64,000 bases of DNA from Hoeflea sp. (GCA_020637795.1 JACKJT010000003.1:496001-560000); one strand, 5' to 3'; positions 52,132-61,331 are shown, numbered from the stretch's first letter. Numbers and translations: made by a program. Notes: generated by a model from the letters alone, not told the origin.

Positions 52132-53292
52132 ATGGCCAACTCTGAAGTCCTTATCGCGGTCGGCATTCTGTTTCTGGCCGGTCTTCTGCTCGACAAGATC
52201 GGCCGGATCGTCCATGTCCCCCGGGTCACCCTGCTGATCCTGCTGGGCGCCATCATCGGTCCGCCGGTGATGGATCTGCTGCCCGGCAGCTTCAACGAAT
52301 CCAACGAGTTCTATGCCCCGACGGCGTTGACCATGGTGGCCTTCCTGCTCGGCGGCACGCTGAACCCCGCGACATTGAAAACCCACGGCCGCGAGATCAT
52401 GATCATATCGCTGACGCTGGTCGCGGTTTCCGTCGTGCTTGTGGCGACAGGGCTCTGGCTGATCGGATTGCCGGTCGCAATTGCGGTGCTTCTGGGTGGA
52501 ATGTCGGCGGCCACGGACCCTGCCGCCACGCATGATGTCATTACCCAGGCTGGAGCCAAGGGACGCTTTGCCACAAACCTGCTCGGGATTGTTGCCATCG
52601 ACGACGCCTGGGGCCTGCTTGCCTTTTCGATGGCACTGACCTTCGCCGGCATCATGGTGGACCAGGACGCCCTTATGGCGATGGTGCATGGCGGGCGCGA
52701 GGTCGGTGGGGCGGTCTTGCTGGGTCTGGCAATCGGCTTGCCGGCAGCATTTCTGACGGGGCGGATAAAGCCGGGCGAACCAACCCTGATCGAGGCAGTC
52801 GGCCTGGTTTTTCTCTGTGCCGGTCTCGCGCTGCATTTCGGCTTCTCGTTCCTGCTCACCGGCATGGTCTGCGGCGCAACCATCGTCAATCTTGCCCGCC
52901 ACCACGATCGGCCATTTCACGAGATCGAGCGTATAGAATGGCCCTTCATGCTGCTGTTTTTCGTCATGGCCGGGGCATCGCTGGAAACCGGCAACCTCAC
53001 TGAAGTCGGGTATATCTGCTTCGCCTATTTCATCCTGCGTGCCCTCGCCCGCCTGCTCGGCGGCTGGGCCGGCGGGCGCCTCGCAGGCCTGCCTCACCAC
53101 GAAAGCAGACTGACCGGCCTCGGTCTGATGCCGCAGGCGGGCGTTGCAATCGGCATGGCGCTGGTTGCCAGTGAACGGTTTCCCGAAATCGGTGAGGATC
53201 TGCTTGCCGTTGCAGTCGCCAGCACCATCGCATTCGAACTGGTCGGTCCCTTTCTGACCCAGATAGCCATTCGCCGCATCGGCGCGCAGTAG
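52132..53292 (+). CDS. cation:proton antiporter (CPA family)
   Basis: A 386-residue membrane protein with about 11-12 helices, exchanging Na+ or K+ for H+. Core motifs: SAATDPAATHDVI and GIVAIDDAWGLLAFSMAL, the unwound-helix TD/DD acidic pairs typical of CPA antiporters, and AGASLETGNL. No C-terminal TrkA-N or regulatory domain. The start at ATG 52132 has a GGGTGAG purine site; a GTG at 52126 is possible. It lies downstream of the cytochrome, separated by a hairpin, and may maintain the Na+ gradient used or made by the NQR complex. Confidence 0.88.
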   Translation: MANSEVLIAVGILFLAGLLLDKIGRIVHVPRVTLLILLGAIIGPPVMDLLPGSFNESNEFYAPTALTMVAFLLGGTLNPATLKTHGREIMIISLTLVAVSVVLVATGLWLIGLPVAIAVLLGGMSAATDPAATHDVITQAGAKGRFATNLLGIVAIDDAWGLLAFSMALTFAGIMVDQDALMAMVHGGREVGGAVLLGLAIGLPAAFLTGRIKPGEPTLIEAVGLVFLCAGLALHFGFSFLLTGMVCGATIVNLARHHDRPFHEIERIEWPFMLLFFVMAGASLETGNLTEVGYICFAYFILRALARLLGGWAGGRLAGLPHHESRLTGLGLMPQAGVAIGMALVASERFPEIGEDLLAVAVASTIAFELVGPFLTQIAIRRIGAQ

Positions 53293-53508
53293 CCGCCTGA
53301 TGCGACCGTCGGCGGATGGCGCCACGGTACAGTTTCTGGATTGCTCCACATAGGCAGTCGCCATTAGCTTGCCATCAATGCATTCAAATGACACTATGAA
53401 TTCGCTGCCACATCATTCCGGTCGATAACTTCGCCCCGGAATAAACGGAGGAACAGACAACGGCAGCGCACTGGAACTGTGAAGCAATATATTTCCGTGG
53501 GAGGAAAC

Positions 53509-54609
53509 ATGTCTAACGAACTCAATCGCAGAAGATTTCTGCGCGGCTCCGCTGTTGCTGGTGCTGCCGCTCTCGCCACTCCGGCTATCGCCCAGAATGC
53601 GACGACAACCCTTAAGATGCAGGCTGCATGGGGCGGTGGCATCTTCCTTGAAAACGCGCAGTCGTTCGCCAACCGCGTCAACGAAATGTCCGGCGGATCG
53701 CTGACCATTGAAGTGTTGCCGGTGGATTCGGTCGTCAAGACAAGCCAGATGCAGGACGCCGTGCATCGCGGCGTTCTCGACGCAGCGCATTATGTGACGG
53801 CCTACTGGTACGGCAAGTCCAAGACCGCATCCCTGTTCGGTACCGGCCCCTGCTTTGGCTGGTCGAGCCAGGAAGTGCTGGGCTGGATCTATTCCGGCGG
53901 CGGCCAGGAACTGTTTGACGAGCTGATGGCCGAACTGCGCCTGAACGTGGTTTCCTTCTTCAATTCGCCGATGCCTGCACAGCCGCTCGGCTGGTTCAAC
54001 CAGCAGATCACCGACGCTGCCCAGATGAAGGGCCTGAAGTACCGGACCGTTGGTCTGGCAGCGGACGTTCTTCTTGAAATGGGTATGTCGGTCGTGCAGT
54101 TGCCGGGCGGCGAAATCCAGCCTGCAATGAAGTCCGGCCTGATCGACGCGGCCGAGTTCAACAACCCGACCTCTGACCGTGACTTCGGTATGCAGGACGT
54201 TTCCAAGCACTACATGCTGGCCTCCTACCACCAGAGCCAGGAATTCTTCGAAGTCACCATCAACAAGGACAAGTTCAACGGACTTTCGCCGGAGCACCAG
54301 GCCATCATCCGTAACGCTTCGATGGCAGAGAACTCGGGCTTCTACTGGGGCAACACCAAGCGTTATGCAGATGACCTGATCAAGCTGCAGGAACAGGATG
54401 GCGTCAACGTCTACCGTACGCCGGATTCGGTTCTCGCCGACCAGCTTGACGCATGGGACGTGGTCGCCAACCGCATTGCAGGCGAAGATCCGTTCTTCGC
54501 CAAGGTGATGGAATCGCAGATGGCCTACGCCAAGAACGTCATGGGCTACCTAAACCTCAACCAGCCCAACTATCAGCTGGCCTACGATCACTACTTCAAG
54601 AAGGCCTGA
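53509..54609 (+). CDS. TRAP transporter periplasmic substrate-binding protein (TakP-like)
   Basis: A 366-residue exported binding protein with a twin-arginine signal NRRRFLRGSAVAGAAALATPAIA. The region KMQAAWGGGIFLENAQSFANRVNEMSGG and the later SFFNSPMPAQPLGWF and LKYRTVGLAADVL place it in the TakP-like branch, whose members bind 2-oxo acids or other organic acids as calcium salts, rather than C4-dicarboxylates. The conserved arginine in KYRTVG binds the carboxylate. Start 53509 has a strong GGAGGAAAC site. First gene of an operon with dctQM-type permeases, amidase and dehydrogenase. Confidence 0.9.
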   Translation: MSNELNRRRFLRGSAVAGAAALATPAIAQNATTTLKMQAAWGGGIFLENAQSFANRVNEMSGGSLTIEVLPVDSVVKTSQMQDAVHRGVLDAAHYVTAYWYGKSKTASLFGTGPCFGWSSQEVLGWIYSGGGQELFDELMAELRLNVVSFFNSPMPAQPLGWFNQQITDAAQMKGLKYRTVGLAADVLLEMGMSVVQLPGGEIQPAMKSGLIDAAEFNNPTSDRDFGMQDVSKHYMLASYHQSQEFFEVTINKDKFNGLSPEHQAIIRNASMAENSGFYWGNTKRYADDLIKLQEQDGVNVYRTPDSVLADQLDAWDVVANRIAGEDPFFAKVMESQMAYAKNVMGYLNLNQPNYQLAYDHYFKKA

Positions 54610-54624
54610 TCCGTCTTGATACGT

Positions 54625-54655
54625 CCGGGGGCCACTAGATGGCCCCCGGTTTTTT
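54625..54655 (+). terminator. strong intrinsic terminator between binding protein and permease genes
   Basis: CCGGGGGCCA (54625-54634), loop CTAGA, TGGCCCCCGG (54640-54649), then TTTTTT (54650-54655). Lying between the TRAP binding-protein gene and dctQ, it should let most transcripts stop after the abundant periplasmic protein, with some reading through to the permeases and enzymes. Confidence 0.9.
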
Positions 54656-54678
54656 GGCCGGTCTTGGGAGGGGTTTAA

Positions 54679-55251
54679 GTGGTCAAACTGGTTCACGCGA
54701 TCGAGGGACTGAGCCTCTGGGTCGGACGCGCCTTTGGGTGGTGCATCCTGATCCTGACTTTGTCAGTCTCCTACGAAGTTTTTGTGCGTTACGTCCTCAA
54801 CAGCCCGACGGTCTGGGCCTTTGACATGATGATCCAGATGTATGGGGCATTGTTTCTGATGTGCGGCGCCTATGCGTTGGCCCAGGACACCCATGTGCGC
54901 GCCGATGTGCTCTACCGGCTGTTTCCGGTCCGCGTTCAGGCCTGGCTGGATTTCGTCCTCTACTTTCTCTTCTTCTTTCCTGGCGTGCTTGCGCTGTTCT
55001 GGTTCGGTTGGGAGATTGCGGCGGACAGCTGGCGCTACAAGGAAGTCAGCTTCAACAGCCCAGCCAGCATTCAGATCTATTTCTTCAAATCGCTGATTCC
55101 GGTGGCGGGCGCGCTGCTCCTGATCCAGGGCTTTGCCGAACTGGTCCGCTGCGTGATGGCCATACGCTCCGGCCGCTGGCTTGAGCGGCTTGAGGATGTG
55201 CGCGAAACCGAGGACATGCTCATGCATATGTCCGAGTTGAAAAAACCTTGA
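54679..55251 (+). CDS. TRAP transporter small permease subunit
   Basis: A 190-residue four-helix membrane protein of the DctQ family. Typical features: YEVFVRYVLNSPTVWAFDM and the ALAQDTHVRADVLYRLFP loop, whose Arg/Asp pair is conserved in small subunits. It begins with a GTG codon at 54679 preceded by GGGAGGGG. It lies downstream of a terminator and 27 bp before the large permease gene. Confidence 0.88.
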   Translation: MVKLVHAIEGLSLWVGRAFGWCILILTLSVSYEVFVRYVLNSPTVWAFDMMIQMYGALFLMCGAYALAQDTHVRADVLYRLFPVRVQAWLDFVLYFLFFFPGVLALFWFGWEIAADSWRYKEVSFNSPASIQIYFFKSLIPVAGALLLIQGFAELVRCVMAIRSGRWLERLEDVRETEDMLMHMSELKKP

Positions 55252-55278
55252 CCTGACAGGCGCTTAGGAACTCCAAAA

Positions 55279-56646
55279 ATGACAAATCCAGAAGTTGCCC
55301 TGTTCATGCTGGGCCTGTTTATCGTCCTCGTGCTGCTGGGCTTTCCGATTGCCTTCACATTGCTCGCGATGGGCGTCGGCTTCGGCTATTACGCCTACCA
55401 TCAGGGCCATCCGATCGAAGCCTTCAGCGACATTTTCAACAACAACATCTTCTATCTGGTCAACCAGAACACCTATTCGGTGATGGAGAACGCCACCCTT
55501 GTGGCGATTCCGTTGTTTTTGTTCATGGGATATGTGGTCGAACGGGCCAACATCGTCGACAAGCTTTTCGTCTCGCTCTACATGGCCGCACGAAACCTGC
55601 CCGGATCACTGGCGATTGCCGCGCTGCTGACCTGCGCTGTCTTCTCGACCGCGTCGGGCATTGTCGGCGCGGTGGTGACGCTGATGGGGCTGCTGGCCTT
55701 TCCCGCCATGGCCAACGCCAACTACAACAAGAGTTTCGCATCCGGCGTGATTTGTGCCGGTGGCACGCTGGGCATTCTGATCCCGCCCTCGATCATGCTG
55801 ATCGTCTATGCGGCGATCGCCGACCTTTCGCCCCTGCGCCTTTACGCGGCCGCCATGTTCCCGGGCCTGCTCCTGGCCGGGCTCTACATCGTCTATGTCA
55901 TCGTCCGGGTCTGGATAACGCCGTCGCTGGCACCCAAGCCGGATATGAAGGACGTGCCGCCGCCGCGCGAGATCTACTGGAACCTGCTGGTCTCCTTCGT
56001 GCCGCTTACGGTTTTGATCATGCTGGTTCTGGGTTCGATCCTCGGTGGCCTGGCGACACCGGCCGAAGCGGCGGCAATGGGTGCGCTCGGCGGCCTGGTG
56101 CTCGCAGCGCTTTACCGCGCCCTGACCTGGCAGAAGGTAAAGGAAAGTGTCTTTCTGACGGCCAAGTCCACCGCCATGGTCTGCTGGTTGTTCGTCGGGT
56201 CGTGGACCTTCGCCTCGGTATTTTCCTATCTCGGCGGGCACGACCTGATCGCCGAGTGGGTGACCAGCTACGACCTCCAGCCCTGGCAGTTCCTGATCCT
56301 GGCGCAGCTCATCATCTTCCTGCTCGGCTGGCCGCTGGAATGGTCGGAAATCCTCATCATCTTTGTCCCGATATTCCTGCCGATGCTCGATACTTTCGGG
56401 GTCAATCCCTACTTCTTCGCCATGCTCGTGGCCCTCAACCTGCAGACCTCGTTCCTCACCCCCCCGATGGCGATGTCCGCCTATTATCTCAAGGGGGTGT
56501 TGAAGAAACAGATCGAGCTGATGGAGATTTTCCGCGGGATCATGCCCTATCTGGGCATCGTCATCCTGACCATGGTGCTGATGTACCAGTTCCCCGGCAT
56601 CGCGCTGTGGCTGCCTGACTATCTGTTCGGAACCTATATCCCGTGA
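55279..56646 (+). CDS. TRAP transporter large permease subunit
   Basis: A 455-residue DctM-family translocation subunit of usual size. Signatures: MGYVVERANIVDKLF, FSTASGIVGAVVTLMGLLAFP, CAGGTLGILIPPSIMLIVYA and LNLQTSFLTPPMAMSAYYL. The family arrangement of about 12 helices fits. Its end overlaps the amidase start by 4 nt (GTGA at 56643-56646), so transport and the first catabolic enzyme are translationally coupled. Confidence 0.92.
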   Translation: MTNPEVALFMLGLFIVLVLLGFPIAFTLLAMGVGFGYYAYHQGHPIEAFSDIFNNNIFYLVNQNTYSVMENATLVAIPLFLFMGYVVERANIVDKLFVSLYMAARNLPGSLAIAALLTCAVFSTASGIVGAVVTLMGLLAFPAMANANYNKSFASGVICAGGTLGILIPPSIMLIVYAAIADLSPLRLYAAAMFPGLLLAGLYIVYVIVRVWITPSLAPKPDMKDVPPPREIYWNLLVSFVPLTVLIMLVLGSILGGLATPAEAAAMGALGGLVLAALYRALTWQKVKESVFLTAKSTAMVCWLFVGSWTFASVFSYLGGHDLIAEWVTSYDLQPWQFLILAQLIIFLLGWPLEWSEILIIFVPIFLPMLDTFGVNPYFFAMLVALNLQTSFLTPPMAMSAYYLKGVLKKQIELMEIFRGIMPYLGIVILTMVLMYQFPGIALWLPDYLFGTYIP

Positions 56647-57989
56647 AAATAACGCCATACGAACTTTCAGCGACCGAATCCCTTGAGGCCATGGCCGCGG
56701 GCCGCCTGACTTCGGTGCAACTCGTGCAATCCTGTCTGGATCGCATCGCCGAAACCGATGACAAGATCAGGGCCTGGGCGCATCTCGATGCCGAGGCGGC
56801 GCTGGCGCAGGCGGCGGAAGCCGACCGGCGGCGCAAGGCCGGCTATGGCCTGGGTGCATTGCATGGCGTGCCCGTCGGCCTCAAGGACATCATCGACACC
56901 GCCGACATGCCGACGCAGCGCGGCACGCCGGTCTTCGCCGGACGACAACCGGATGCGGACGCACGCGTGGTCGAATTGCTGCGCCAGGCCGGAGCGGTGA
57001 TACTGGGCAAGACGGTGACGACCGAACTCGCCTTCATGCATCCCAGCGAGACCCGCAATCCGCATAATCCCGATCACAGCCCGGGCGGCTCCTCCAGCGG
57101 TTCGGCGGCCGCGGTCGGCGCGCTGCACGTGCCACTGGCGGTAGGAACCCAGACCAACGGCTCGGTGATAAGGCCGGCATCCTTCTGCGGCACATTTGGC
57201 TTCAAGCCGACCCGCGGGGTCATTCCACGGTCGGGAGTGCTTGAGACGTCCGTCACGCTTGACCAGCTCGGCGGCTTCGCCCGCAGCCTTGCCGATGTCG
57301 CGCTATTGACGGATGCCATCTCCGGCTACGATCAGCGGGATGCCGCGAGCCTGCCCTGGCCACCGCCGCACATGGCCGCGGGCGTGGCCCAGGACGTGCC
57401 GGTCCCGCCCGATCTGGCCTGGTTCGACCTGCCTTTCAACGACCGCCTCAGCGAGGCAGCTCGCGAGGGTCTTGATGCCGTGATCGAGATGCTGGGCGAG
57501 CGGGTGCTGCGCATGACCCCGGCAGACACGCTTTCCAACCTGGTGGCGGTTCAGGCACGCATCCACCAGTACGAGTTCTGCCGGCATCTGGCCGAGACCC
57601 TTGACGGACACTGGGACCAGATCAGCGACACGCTGAAACCGATCGTCACCCAAGGGCGTCAGATCAGCCAGACGGAGTACGAGGATGCCTTGGCGGTCAA
57701 GGTATCGGCGGAAAAGTTCTTCGCCGATTTCTTTCTGGAATTCGATGCCATCATTGCACCCGCGGCAGCCGGCGAAGCGCCGAGATTCGGGTCAGGCACC
57801 GGTGATCCGATATTCTGCACCCTGTGGACCCTTGCCGGGTTGCCTTGCGTGACCCTGCCCCTGCTGGTCGGCGAGACCGGTTTGCCGATTGGCGTGCAGC
57901 TGATCGGGGCAGCCGAAAAGGACGACCGGCTGTTGCGCACGGCGCGGTGGCTCCAGGACACACTTGCAACAGCAGCTGCTGAACACTGA
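56643..57989 (+). CDS. amidase (amidase-signature family)
   Basis: A 448-residue Ser-Ser-Lys hydrolase. Catalytic lysine Lys81 in VGLKDIIDTA, cis-serine within PGGSSSGSAAA (about 150/151) and nucleophile Ser174 in VGTQTNGSVIRPAS. The sequence after the nucleophile (FCGTFGFKPTRG) is also typical. It starts at GTG 56643, overlapping the TRAP permease stop. GatA-like fold but without GatBC neighbours, so a catabolic amidase is more likely; the substrate would be the amide imported by the TRAP system. All catalytic residues are intact. Confidence 0.9.
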   Translation: MKITPYELSATESLEAMAAGRLTSVQLVQSCLDRIAETDDKIRAWAHLDAEAALAQAAEADRRRKAGYGLGALHGVPVGLKDIIDTADMPTQRGTPVFAGRQPDADARVVELLRQAGAVILGKTVTTELAFMHPSETRNPHNPDHSPGGSSSGSAAAVGALHVPLAVGTQTNGSVIRPASFCGTFGFKPTRGVIPRSGVLETSVTLDQLGGFARSLADVALLTDAISGYDQRDAASLPWPPPHMAAGVAQDVPVPPDLAWFDLPFNDRLSEAAREGLDAVIEMLGERVLRMTPADTLSNLVAVQARIHQYEFCRHLAETLDGHWDQISDTLKPIVTQGRQISQTEYEDALAVKVSAEKFFADFFLEFDAIIAPAAAGEAPRFGSGTGDPIFCTLWTLAGLPCVTLPLLVGETGLPIGVQLIGAAEKDDRLLRTARWLQDTLATAAAEH

Positions 57990-58000
57990 AAGGACAATCC

Positions 58001-58201
58001 ATGTCATACCCTGTCAAAGTGATCGCCGGCCTCATCGGCACAGTGCTGTTTCTGATCTTCGTGGGCGAACTGTCCCGTTCGATCTCGCACGGTTTCGCCG
58101 GTTTCTGGGGTGGCTTGCCGTTCATGCTCATCGTCATCGCCGTCGGCTTGATGGCGGTCTATGATTACTGGGAGGAATGCGTCCGCAGGCCGAAAAAATG
58201 A
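58001..58201 (+). CDS. tiny two-helix membrane protein, unknown
   Basis: A 66-residue protein with two hydrophobic stretches (VIAGLIGTVLFLIFVGEL and PFMLIVIAVGLMAVYDYW). The start has an AAGGACAATCC ribosome site and its stop overlaps the following start (ATGA at 58198-58201). Location between the amidase and a dehydrogenase gene in the TRAP operon suggests a real small protein, but no family is recognised. Confidence 0.7.
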   Translation: MSYPVKVIAGLIGTVLFLIFVGELSRSISHGFAGFWGGLPFMLIVIAVGLMAVYDYWEECVRRPKK

Positions 58202-59160
58202 GCGCAAAACCGAAGCTCTGGATCACGCGCAGGCTCTCCGATGCCACTCTTGAACGCGCGGCACGCGATTATGACGCCATCATCAATTTCGAGGACGGCC
58301 TGAGTTCGGACGACGACCTGGTCGCGATGAGCGCCCGGGTCGACGCCATCATTCCATGCCATTCCGAACGGTTTACCGCGGACGTCGCCAGCAAGCTCGA
58401 TCCGCGCCTGAAGATCATAGCCAACCATTCGGTTGGTGTGGACCATTGCGATCTGCCTGCATTGAAATCGCGCGGCATCCTCGTCACCAACACGCCGGAT
58501 GTCCTGTCCGACGCAACGGCCGAAATCGCCATGCTGCTGATGCTTGGCGCAGCCCGCCATGCTGTCGAGGGAGACCATCTAGTGCGGTCCGGAAACTGGG
58601 ATTTCTGGAGTCCTTCCTTCATGGTCGGCAAACAGGTCACGGGCGCGCGGCTCGGCATTGTCGGCATGGGCCGTGTCGGTCAGGCATTTGCCCGCAAGGC
58701 ACGTGGCTTCGACATGGAAATCCACTATTACAACCGGACCCGCCTGATGCCCGGCCAGGAGCACGGCGCCATCTATCACGACACGGTCGAAAGCCTGTTG
58801 GGAGTGGCGGATTTCCTGTCGCTGCACTGCCCGGCGACACCCGAAACAACCGGTCTGATGAACGCCGGGCGTCTGGCGCTCCTGCCGGCCGGCGCTGTTC
58901 TCGTCAATACGGCGCGCGGAGCCCTTGTCGACGAAGCTGCCCTGCTTTCCGCCCTTCAAAGCGGGCACATAGCGGCCGCAGGCCTGGACTGCTTCGTGAC
59001 CGAGCCCGGCGGCAACCCGGCATTTTCCCCGCACAGGAACATCTTCATGCTGCCCCATATCGGCAGCGCCACGGTGCGAACCCGCGACGCCATGGGTTTC
59101 CGGGCCCTCGACAATCTCGATGCATTTTTCAAGGGCGAGAGACCGAAGGACATGCTTTAG
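58198..59160 (+). CDS. D-2-hydroxyacid dehydrogenase (glyoxylate/hydroxypyruvate reductase type)
   Basis: A 320-residue NAD(P)-dependent dehydrogenase. The Rossmann motif is GIVGMGRVGQAFARKA, and the catalytic triad is seen as Arg in NTARGALVDEAA, Glu in FVTEPGGNPAF and His in LPHIGSATVRTRDAM. The NAD/NADP preference is not clear (IHYYNRTR after the GxGxxG lacks a clean aspartate, favouring NADPH). It could reduce a 2-oxo acid released by the amidase or oxidise a 2-hydroxy acid. It ends the TRAP catabolic operon. The start at 58198 is within the ATGA overlap. Confidence 0.88.
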   Translation: MSAKPKLWITRRLSDATLERAARDYDAIINFEDGLSSDDDLVAMSARVDAIIPCHSERFTADVASKLDPRLKIIANHSVGVDHCDLPALKSRGILVTNTPDVLSDATAEIAMLLMLGAARHAVEGDHLVRSGNWDFWSPSFMVGKQVTGARLGIVGMGRVGQAFARKARGFDMEIHYYNRTRLMPGQEHGAIYHDTVESLLGVADFLSLHCPATPETTGLMNAGRLALLPAGAVLVNTARGALVDEAALLSALQSGHIAAAGLDCFVTEPGGNPAFSPHRNIFMLPHIGSATVRTRDAMGFRALDNLDAFFKGERPKDML

Positions 59161-59249
59161 CGAAGGTCTGCCGCATCTTTCAGGCCCGGTCGGCTTGACC
59201 ATCGCCGATCCATCTTGCGCCTTCACCGTTTTCAGGTTCAAATCCGTCC

Positions 59250-60452
59250 ATGAGCTACTCTGGACCCAGCTTCACCCTCGGCGTGGAAGAGGAATACCTG
59301 CTTGTCGATCGCGACACGCTCGATCTCGTTGCCGCGCCTGAATCCCTGATGGCGGATTGCGCAGCGGAGCTTGAAGGCCAGGTCAGCCCCGAATTCCTCC
59401 AGTGCCAGATCGAGGTCGGGACCCGGGTATGCAAGACGGTCGCGGAAGCCGGCCAGGATCTGGCGCACCTGCGGTCTGTGATCTCGCGAATTGCCGGCAA
59501 TTACGGCATGGCGCCACTCGCCGTGTCCTGTCATCCCTTTGCCGACTGGCACAAACAGCACTTCACCGACAAGCAGCGCTACCGCGAGCTCGAACGCGAT
59601 CTCGGCGGCGTTGCCCGGCGCATGCTGATTTGCGGCATGCATGTTCATGTCGGCATCGACGATGATGAAACCCGCATCGACCTGATGGCGCAGTTCCCCT
59701 ATTTCCTGCCGCACCTCCTGGCGCTTTCAACCTCGTCGCCCTATTGGAAGGGGGACGACACCGGCCTGAATTCGTACCGGCTGACGGTGTTCGACAACCT
59801 GCCCAGAACCGGGTTGCCGCCACGCTTTTCATCCTGGTCCGAATACCGGCGATCCGTTCAGATCATCATCGACACTGGCCTGATAGAGGACTGCACCAAG
59901 ATCTGGTGGGATCTTCGCCCGTCCGACCGGTTCCCGACACTGGAATCGCGGATTTGCGACGTTTCTCCCCGGCTGGATGACACTCTGGCCATTGTCGCCC
60001 TGACCCAGTCGATCATGCATATGCTGTGGCGACTGCGGACGAAGAACCAGAGATGGCGCATCCATGACCGGTTTCTGGTGGGAGAGAACCGCTGGCGGGC
60101 GCAGCGCTATGGCGTCTCGAACGGGTTGATCGATTTCGGCAAGGGATCCGTCGTCGACTTCGCCGATCTGCTCGAGGAACTGATCGACCTGGTCCGCGAA
60201 GACGCGATCGCACTTGGCTGCTGGGCCGAGGTCCAGTCGGCCCGCCGGATTGTTCAACACGGCACCAGCGCGGACCGCCAGCGCTCAGTCGAAGCAAAGG
60301 CAATCGCCGGGGGCGCCAGCACCAAAGAAGCCCAGAAAGAGGTCGTCAGATCCCTGATCACGGAATTCACCTCTGGACTTGAGACGTACAGGAGCGCCGA
60401 ACTCGTCACCGGGCAACCGGATCGAAACGTCTCGGAACCGCTTCAATCCTGA
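59250..60452 (+). CDS. carboxylate-amine ligase, YbdK/GCS2 family
   Basis: A 400-residue member of the glutamate-cysteine ligase family 2. Motifs: TLGVEEEYLLVD at the N-terminus with the conserved EEE, FLQCQIEVGTRVC, the GMHVHVGI metal/nucleotide segment, STSSPYWKGDDTGLNSYR and WWDLRPSDRFPTLESRICDVSP. Members ligate an amine to a carboxylate with ATP and may have weak glutamate-cysteine ligase activity. The natural substrate is not established. The start at 59250 lacks a clear ribosome site, and the gene is probably independent of the dehydrogenase (89 bp apart). Confidence 0.9.
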   Translation: MSYSGPSFTLGVEEEYLLVDRDTLDLVAAPESLMADCAAELEGQVSPEFLQCQIEVGTRVCKTVAEAGQDLAHLRSVISRIAGNYGMAPLAVSCHPFADWHKQHFTDKQRYRELERDLGGVARRMLICGMHVHVGIDDDETRIDLMAQFPYFLPHLLALSTSSPYWKGDDTGLNSYRLTVFDNLPRTGLPPRFSSWSEYRRSVQIIIDTGLIEDCTKIWWDLRPSDRFPTLESRICDVSPRLDDTLAIVALTQSIMHMLWRLRTKNQRWRIHDRFLVGENRWRAQRYGVSNGLIDFGKGSVVDFADLLEELIDLVREDAIALGCWAEVQSARRIVQHGTSADRQRSVEAKAIAGGASTKEAQKEVVRSLITEFTSGLETYRSAELVTGQPDRNVSEPLQS

Positions 60453-60647
60453 TCACTTCGCTTGCCATCAGGCCTGCTGAAATGCGGTCCATGACCGCAC
60501 TGAGCGAAGCATCCGCCTCCGACAGGTGTGTCCGTGTTTGGTTTTTCCTGTCTCTTGGGGCATGATTTGCGAGCGGATTACTCGAAACAGGTGGAACCGA
60601 TCCACCCAGCCACGGAAGGTCACGACATCCGGCTTCCATCCACAAGA

Positions 60648-61331
60648 ATGATTTTCATCGGAATTCTGCCGGCACTCATGCTTCCCATCCATGGAGCCAC
60701 TGCCGCCCAACCCCTGTGCGCGCTTTCGCTAGTGCTGGCGCTCGATGTCTCTTCAAGCGTTGATCGCGACGAATTCGACTTGCAGACAAGCGGCCTTGCC
60801 CGGGCACTGCGCGATCCCGAGGTACGCCGCTCGATCATTGCGGCGGGCGGAATTCAGGCGACGGCAATGGAGTGGAGCGGTCGCTACCAGCAGGTGGACA
60901 TCACCTCCTGGACACTGCTTGGCGGCGATGCGGACATTTTCGATTTCGCGGACCGTATCGAGGGGCACCAGCGCACCCACGAGGAATTCCCCACCGCTCT
61001 CGGCTACGCTCTCGGTTACGCGGCAACCCGGCTGAACAAGGCGCCGCTCGATTGTGCCCGCTCCGTCATCGATGTTGCCGGAGACGGCATCAACAATGAG
61101 GGCTTCGAGCCTGCCCTGGCCTACCGGAACTTCGATTTCTCCGAAGTCACTGTCAACGGACTCGTAATCCGTGGCACAGACCCTGACCCCGTCGCCTATT
61201 ACGAGAACGAAGTTATTTACGGGCCCGGCGCATTCGTCGTTGTGGCGGAGAATTTCGACGACTACGAGGCTGCAATGAAACGAAAACTGCTCAGAGAGAT
61301 CAACGGAGCCAATCTGGCCAGGGCCGATTGA
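60648..61331 (+). CDS. DUF1194 family secreted von Willebrand A-like protein
   Basis: A 227-residue exported protein with a signal peptide (MIFIGILPALMLPIHGATA, cleaved before AQPLC). The MIDAS-like motif DVSSSVD at the start of the mature domain, DIASW-like VDITSWTL, and DVAGDGINNEGF give the DUF1194 von Willebrand A fold, with a metal site in which DxSxS is intact. The function is unknown; common in alphaproteobacteria. The ATG at 60648 gives a proper signal peptide; an earlier start would add about 40 hydrophilic residues. Confidence 0.85.
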   Translation: MIFIGILPALMLPIHGATAAQPLCALSLVLALDVSSSVDRDEFDLQTSGLARALRDPEVRRSIIAAGGIQATAMEWSGRYQQVDITSWTLLGGDADIFDFADRIEGHQRTHEEFPTALGYALGYAATRLNKAPLDCARSVIDVAGDGINNEGFEPALAYRNFDFSEVTVNGLVIRGTDPDPVAYYENEVIYGPGAFVVVAENFDDYEAAMKRKLLREINGANLARAD

